A DNA stretch of 64,000 nucleotides from Lineus longissimus (taxonomy: Eukaryota > Nemertea > Pilidiophora > Heteronemertea > Lineidae). Location: the NCBI RefSeq assembly GCF_910592395.1, contig NC_088312.1, positions 15,941,292-16,005,291 of the forward strand, in the 5' to 3' direction. Positions within the stretch are counted from its first letter, which is position 1, and every line of letters begins with the position of its first letter. Under the pieces are notes generated by a model that saw only the letters and a program-made list of their open reading frames with translations, was not told the DNA's origin and did no database searches. Position numbers and translations under genes: made by a program. Below, piece by piece: positions 59,932-64,000 of the stretch.

Positions 59932-60679
59932 CAGCAGACGTCTTTCTGGTGCCAATCTGCATCTTCATCACAGGAGGTTTCTCACCCACAGTTTCACACC
60001 TCAAGTCAATCACATCAACTGTCAATGACTGTGACACTTTACGTGATGAAAAATCCTCATCCTCATATCTCCCACTATTTGATAGTGAAATACGGTTCTC
60101 ACTTTTCCGCCGGGTAAGGTTGCGGATCTTGGTACTAATGTTTCGAACGAAACTTGTCCTGCGCTCCTCCTGGTGGTCTCGCAGTCTGATACCCTCCTCA
60201 TCTGTTATATCATCATCACTGAGGTGCTCCGGGGTGCCTGTACTGGTGGGGGTACACGACTTGGTAATTTCTACTGTGTTCAAATGATTGGTTCCGAATG
60301 CCTGCAACTGAGCCTCTTGGAGGCTGGAATGAAGGTCTAAACGATCTTCATTTGATTTGACACGCCTTGCTGGTTGTTTTTTAAATTCCTCTGGATGGTG
60401 TAGATGGTGATCAGAGCAACTTTTCAAGCCTTCAAGTCTAGGGGGTGGGGGGCGTGCAGGTTTCTTTACACCCAATTCATATGAAGACTGAGTCTGAACC
60501 AACTGTCTACGTTTCTCATTCAACCCCTCCTCAAAGGAAAATTTTGTATCTGATTTTGGGTATGTTTGTAAGAGTTCTTTTGATTCCAGGTGATTTTTGT
60601 CCTCGGTTATGCATTCAAGGCGGTGGGAAGATTTCTGTCTTCTTGGAGGAGCAACAGGTTGACAAGGTGGAGAAAGACA
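59932..60679 (-). CDS. STXBP5: Tomosyn variable-loop exon, route A part 1 (long)
   Basis: Acceptor GTGTTTCAG precedes 60679 and donor GTATGT follows 59932. The 748-bp exon is entered in phase 0, encodes 249 residues and exits in phase 1. It begins CLSPPCQPVAPPRRQKSS. A basic serine-rich patch near its end, FVRNISTKIRNLTRRKSENR, resembles the vertebrate KVKTKSRKFSKMVAND...RKLSL segment. Most of it is low-conservation loop (PARPPPPRLEG, acidic DDDITDEEG). The window's longest host exon, it sits in the region that varies between tomosyn isoforms. Confidence 0.85.
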
Positions 60680-62349
60680 CTGAAACACAACACCAAATAC
60701 TAAAACTAAAAATAACTTGAATGAAACAGAAATAAACAAACGAAGCAAACAGTAATGAAGGACAAAGCCTGCCATCATTATTACCAGTATAGTTGTTTAC
60801 TTTTATCACTTTCTGGTTTAATTCACATTTTTACTCCCAAAACGTTAATATTACAGTGGCAGAGAGCGGCTTAGCACTGCTGGCACAATCACAATGTTCA
60901 GAGGACAAAATCTGATAATTCTGTTACAATCTTTTTTTATTTCTTGTTATACAGTTCCAATCAGCTGCACGTAATAACAGGTGATTCACCATAAACGTTT
61001 TTTTTAGATTAAATTGTTTGCAAAGGAAAATCAAAGTTTTTAGATAAGAATGATTTCATGTGACATTCTTTTATCTATTTTGTCACTCAGTCATTTAAGT
61101 TGTTCAAATATATTATAACTGGATGGAAGGAAATGCTGAAAGAGATATATTTGGATTGTACTTAGTACATTGAAGTTGTTTAAACAAATTGTATGAAAGC
61201 AGATGCTCAAAGAAACTAATTGGTTTTCACTTGGTATTAAATCCTTCAAAACAAATTATAACTTGGTCGTTAAAAGTCGTTTGAATATATTATAACTGTA
61301 TGGAAGCAAATGCTCAAAGAGACACATTTGGATTGTACTTGGTAAGAGGTCAAGACAAAAACAATAGAAACCTCCCAGGCAGACCCTCATTCGAAATAAG
61401 TAAAATGAGGACAAGTCTTTAAGCCAAAGAAACTAAAAGAACGCATGCAATGAAATAAACTTAAAGGGAAGATGTGAGTTCTATGATAAATGATACTGGA
61501 GCAAATGATTGATATTTCTCCATTACCAACTGCAGGAGTTCATTAATAGGATATTACGGATTGTATGCATTCCCAGTGAGGTGAATGAAACAAAGCAATA
61601 CATGCTATGATGCAAATACAATTACAAGCGCATTATAATCATCTGGGGCACATCCTCAAACAATCATGGTTTAGACAGATTTGAGAAAAATATAAGAATC
61701 AAAAAGAAGTTGATGTTACATATATATCAAGAGCTATCACTATTTTGCAAACTGAGCATAAAAAACCAATCAACAATACTGTTGCAAAACACAATGGGAT
61801 CATATATTATCAAACACTTCGTTTTGCATATCAGTATTGTAAATTTCATACTTTCATCTGCCAGGTTGTCAGGTGATCAGTTACTGAAATAGCCTCTTGT
61901 GACCTGTGCGACACAATTTTTTGGTGAAAAAAACCTGGTCCCGATTGTTGAATACAAGTTTTGTCACTAACGCTGGAGTTAAATCTAATTGACCTCACTG
62001 AATGAGATAACTTCCACGTTAATTCGTGGCAAAACCTGTTTTGAACAAAACCAGGCCCAGGCAAATGAAATAACAGTGCTCTATCTACTCTAAAGGAAGA
62101 CTAATAATATCAAAAGGTTATTGAAAACAACGATTGAGGCAGAAACAGTAAAAAATGCGTCCCATCTTCTAGAAAAGGAAAACAGGAGATCTTTGAGAAA
62201 ATTCAATGTGTTTTGTCTGGTAAGACATGCACATCTACCAATGCAGTTCCAATCAGTCTCGTTTGAAATATGGCAAAGTAGTACTTATTATTATATAAAT
62301 ATTGTATTAAATGATTGATTTGATTCGAGGGAAGCGGAGGGCAACCGAC
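60680..62349. other. Intron sequence, nothing recognised
   Basis: AT-rich intron. A loose ~95-bp repetition around 61090-61330 (TTTGGATTGTACTTRGTA, ATATTATAACTGGATGGAAG) suggests three degenerate tandem units. Confidence 0.5.
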
Positions 62350-62459
62350 CTGATCACTTGTTGGCGATTTGTTTTCCTCTGTTGAGCTCTGTCCTACACA
62401 CTCTGGAGCTTTTTTACTTTTTGGTGATCGTGGCACCCTCTGGTAAGGGTCGAGAGAAC
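62350..62459 (-). CDS. STXBP5: Tomosyn exon (DPYQRVPRSP...SPTSDQ), start of variable loop
   Basis: Acceptor GTTTCAG precedes 62459 and donor GTCGGT follows 62350. The 110-bp exon is phase 1 in and phase 0 out. It reads SLDPYQRVPRSPKSKKAPEC and ends NKSPTSDQ. Vertebrate tomosyns have DPYRREPRSP....CKSPTS. It is the branch point: both the 59932-60679 and the 52887-53028 acceptors accept its phase 0 end. Confidence 0.95.
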
Positions 62460-63440
62460 CTGAAACAATATAAACAGTTACATGTATGAGACAAATCAAA
62501 TGATAAGAGGTCCAAAAGAAACATGACACTCATAAGAATATTTTTTCGTAGCATGAACTTCTTCAGGAACCATCATCATCATCATATGTGTTGACTACAG
62601 TAACCCTTGCAGGTTTTTTGTGGCAGTTCATTCAACCTTAATGCTAATTACCTGTTACTTTCATCGATGAAGTGATTCATGATCTTGCAAATAGTGTGGC
62701 ATTCATTCAAGCAATATGCCAGTATTCTGAATCTTACTCAATAATAATGTTCTTCCAACAACAACTTTTGAACTTAATTTTACTTTTTGATATACATATG
62801 TCAAGCGGAGCCAGACGTTTCCTACACTCTACAGGCAGGGTCATTGAAATAAATGAATAGCATTCCTAGAGACAGCAGTCCCACTGTCAACTTAGTGTCT
62901 CTAGCATGTCTAGGACAATTCGGTCAGATGTAACTACCAGTAGTTTATAGCGATCAGTTAAGGTCGAAGGAGTTAGTCGTTTGGTCCGTGCACATAGAAG
63001 TGCCAGTCAACAACACCCTATTGTCCACCCGTGCAGGGTCAATTAGTTACCATTGCATAGACACCAGATTTAATGATTTACAACTTTCTGTCCCGTCAGA
63101 TATACAGTATGTACAGATCCATAGTTTTAAGCCCAAAGGGGAAATCGAACCCAGAAATCGAACACATGTAGGACCTGCCACTTCTTTGGCAGACAAAATA
63201 ACCTTTTGGTCCATCCCGACGAACAACGATGGCCAGATTCCCAACAGTTTTATAATAATGTTGATTCATGCCTCAAAAGACTACCACAGGTGGAAGACCG
63301 TTTCTCTCAAAGATCTGAAATATTTGCAAATCCCTACTACAATCTATGGCTCTTGTATAGCAGCAAAGCATGGTCACAGTATAAGACCTCCACTTTATAA
63401 TCACAAGTTCTTTACACGTGCCGCAGAGTGAGTGACTCAC
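62460..63440. other. Intron sequence, nothing recognised
   Basis: Overlapping plus frames at 62988-63431 (147 codons) and 63206-63400 have no recognised domain. They end at the neighbouring tomosyn exon and are probably chance. Confidence 0.45.
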
Positions 63441-63529
63441 CATAAAGATCAGGAGTTCCCATGTTCAGTAGACAAGTCTTTTGGATAATGTCTACTATTG
63501 CTAGACCACTTTCATTACCAAATGCTAAT
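63441..63529 (-). CDS. STXBP5: Tomosyn exon (AFGNESGLAIVD segment)
   Basis: Acceptor CTTTCTTTCAG precedes 63529 and donor GTGAGT follows 63441. The 89-bp exon is phase 2 in and phase 1 out. It reads LAFGNESGLAIVDIIQKTCL then LNMGTPDLYG. The vertebrate equivalent (V.FGN..G.A.VD..QK..LLN.GT..LYG) is unmistakable and specific to tomosyns. Confidence 0.97.
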
Positions 63530-63860
63530 CTGAAAGAAAGAACAGAATATAACTATCATGATGCGTTTACCTATATTTGCGAGTGTGGTTGCTTAGCATC
63601 TTTTCTCCAATGTGCGGGTACTCGTTTGCTGAAGGATTAAACTGGCATACAGTATTGCAGATAGCGATTGACTTGTTTACTAGACAGCTGTGATTAGACT
63701 TTGAAATAAAGCAAACCTCGAAATAGGGTAGTATAGACCATCTAAGACAAAAGACAAAAGGAAATGGTCCACATCATCCCCCAGGAATTAGGTAATGGAC
63801 TCTGATCCAAAAGTAACCACTGCCATGAGTACTGAAGAAATGAGGCGGTTTGCAACTTAC

Positions 63861-64000
63861 AGTCCATACGATGAGTTCACAGAAATGCTTGTGATGCTTG
63901 ACGCTGGTTCGCCATCAACATATGTCAATAAGCACACGATCTCAGGCTGGTAACCGGAGGACCACTTCCGACAACCTTGCTTTACTTTTATACTGGTTAA
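63861..64000 (-). CDS. STXBP5: Tomosyn exon, partial at window edge (GYQPEIVC segment)
   Basis: Donor GTAAGT follows 63861. The minus frame is open to the window edge and reads WSSGYQPEIVCLLTYVDGEP then ASSITSISVNSSYG. This matches the tomosyn block GYQ.E.VC.L...DGE....ITS...NSSYG. The frame stays open through IKVKQGCRK up to 64000, which resembles the YKVRTKPLR region, so the acceptor lies beyond the window. It exits in phase 2 into 63441-63529. Confidence 0.95.

Noticed and set aside
62988-63431. 147-codon plus-strand frame as a gene
   Set aside because: No recognisable domain and no start or splice context; it lies in a tomosyn intron and is probably chance.

Overview
The window looks like one stretch of an animal nuclear genome, most likely a marine invertebrate: large introns, GT-AG splicing, dense DNA transposons and a DIRS-type retroelement. 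I lean to a mollusc or another lophotrochozoan/deuterostome because of pearl/DINE-1-like elements with tandem cores, microsatellite tails and 3' hairpins, but I cannot fix the species. There are no bacterial-style genes.

One host gene crosses the whole window on the minus strand: tomosyn (syntaxin-binding protein 5, STXBP5/STXBP5L ancestor), the Lgl-related WD40 protein that inhibits SNARE-dependent secretion. I reconstructed twelve exons by reading splice sites and phases. From the right edge they are 63861-64000 (partial), 63441-63529, 62350-62459, 59932-60679, 58354-58530, 52887-53028, 32193-32309, 18790-18912, 18071-18205, 13394-13491, 11375-11465 and 5200-5308. A phase-compatible terminal exon with AATAAA follows at 2110-2328. 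They cover the second beta-propeller and the variable loop inserted in it. The N-terminal propeller lies beyond 64000, and the usual C-terminal tail with the R-SNARE motif was not found.

The variable loop offers two routes that reading phase makes incompatible: 62350-62459 to 59932-60679 to 58354-58530 to 32193-32309, or 62350-62459 to 52887-53028 to 32193-32309. A second oddity is a tandem duplication of an exon/intron boundary (18645-18864) that creates two splice donors exactly 105 bp apart.

The introns are full of mobile DNA. (1) At least ten HINE/pearl-like (non-autonomous Helentron-type) elements have palindromic 5' stems and 5'/3' complementary ends that co-vary between subfamilies. 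(2) A DIRS-like retroelement (20944-29145) has decayed gag, RT, RNase H and tyrosine recombinase; its recombinase is split by a HINE (21659-24816), which itself carries a 944-bp TIR element. (3) Three PIF/Harbinger-type elements have TAA target duplications. (4) A 1.6-kb TIR element holds a ~145-bp satellite. (5) There is a near-perfect 502-bp tandem duplication, plus several minisatellites. The rest is intronic sequence in which I see no gene.
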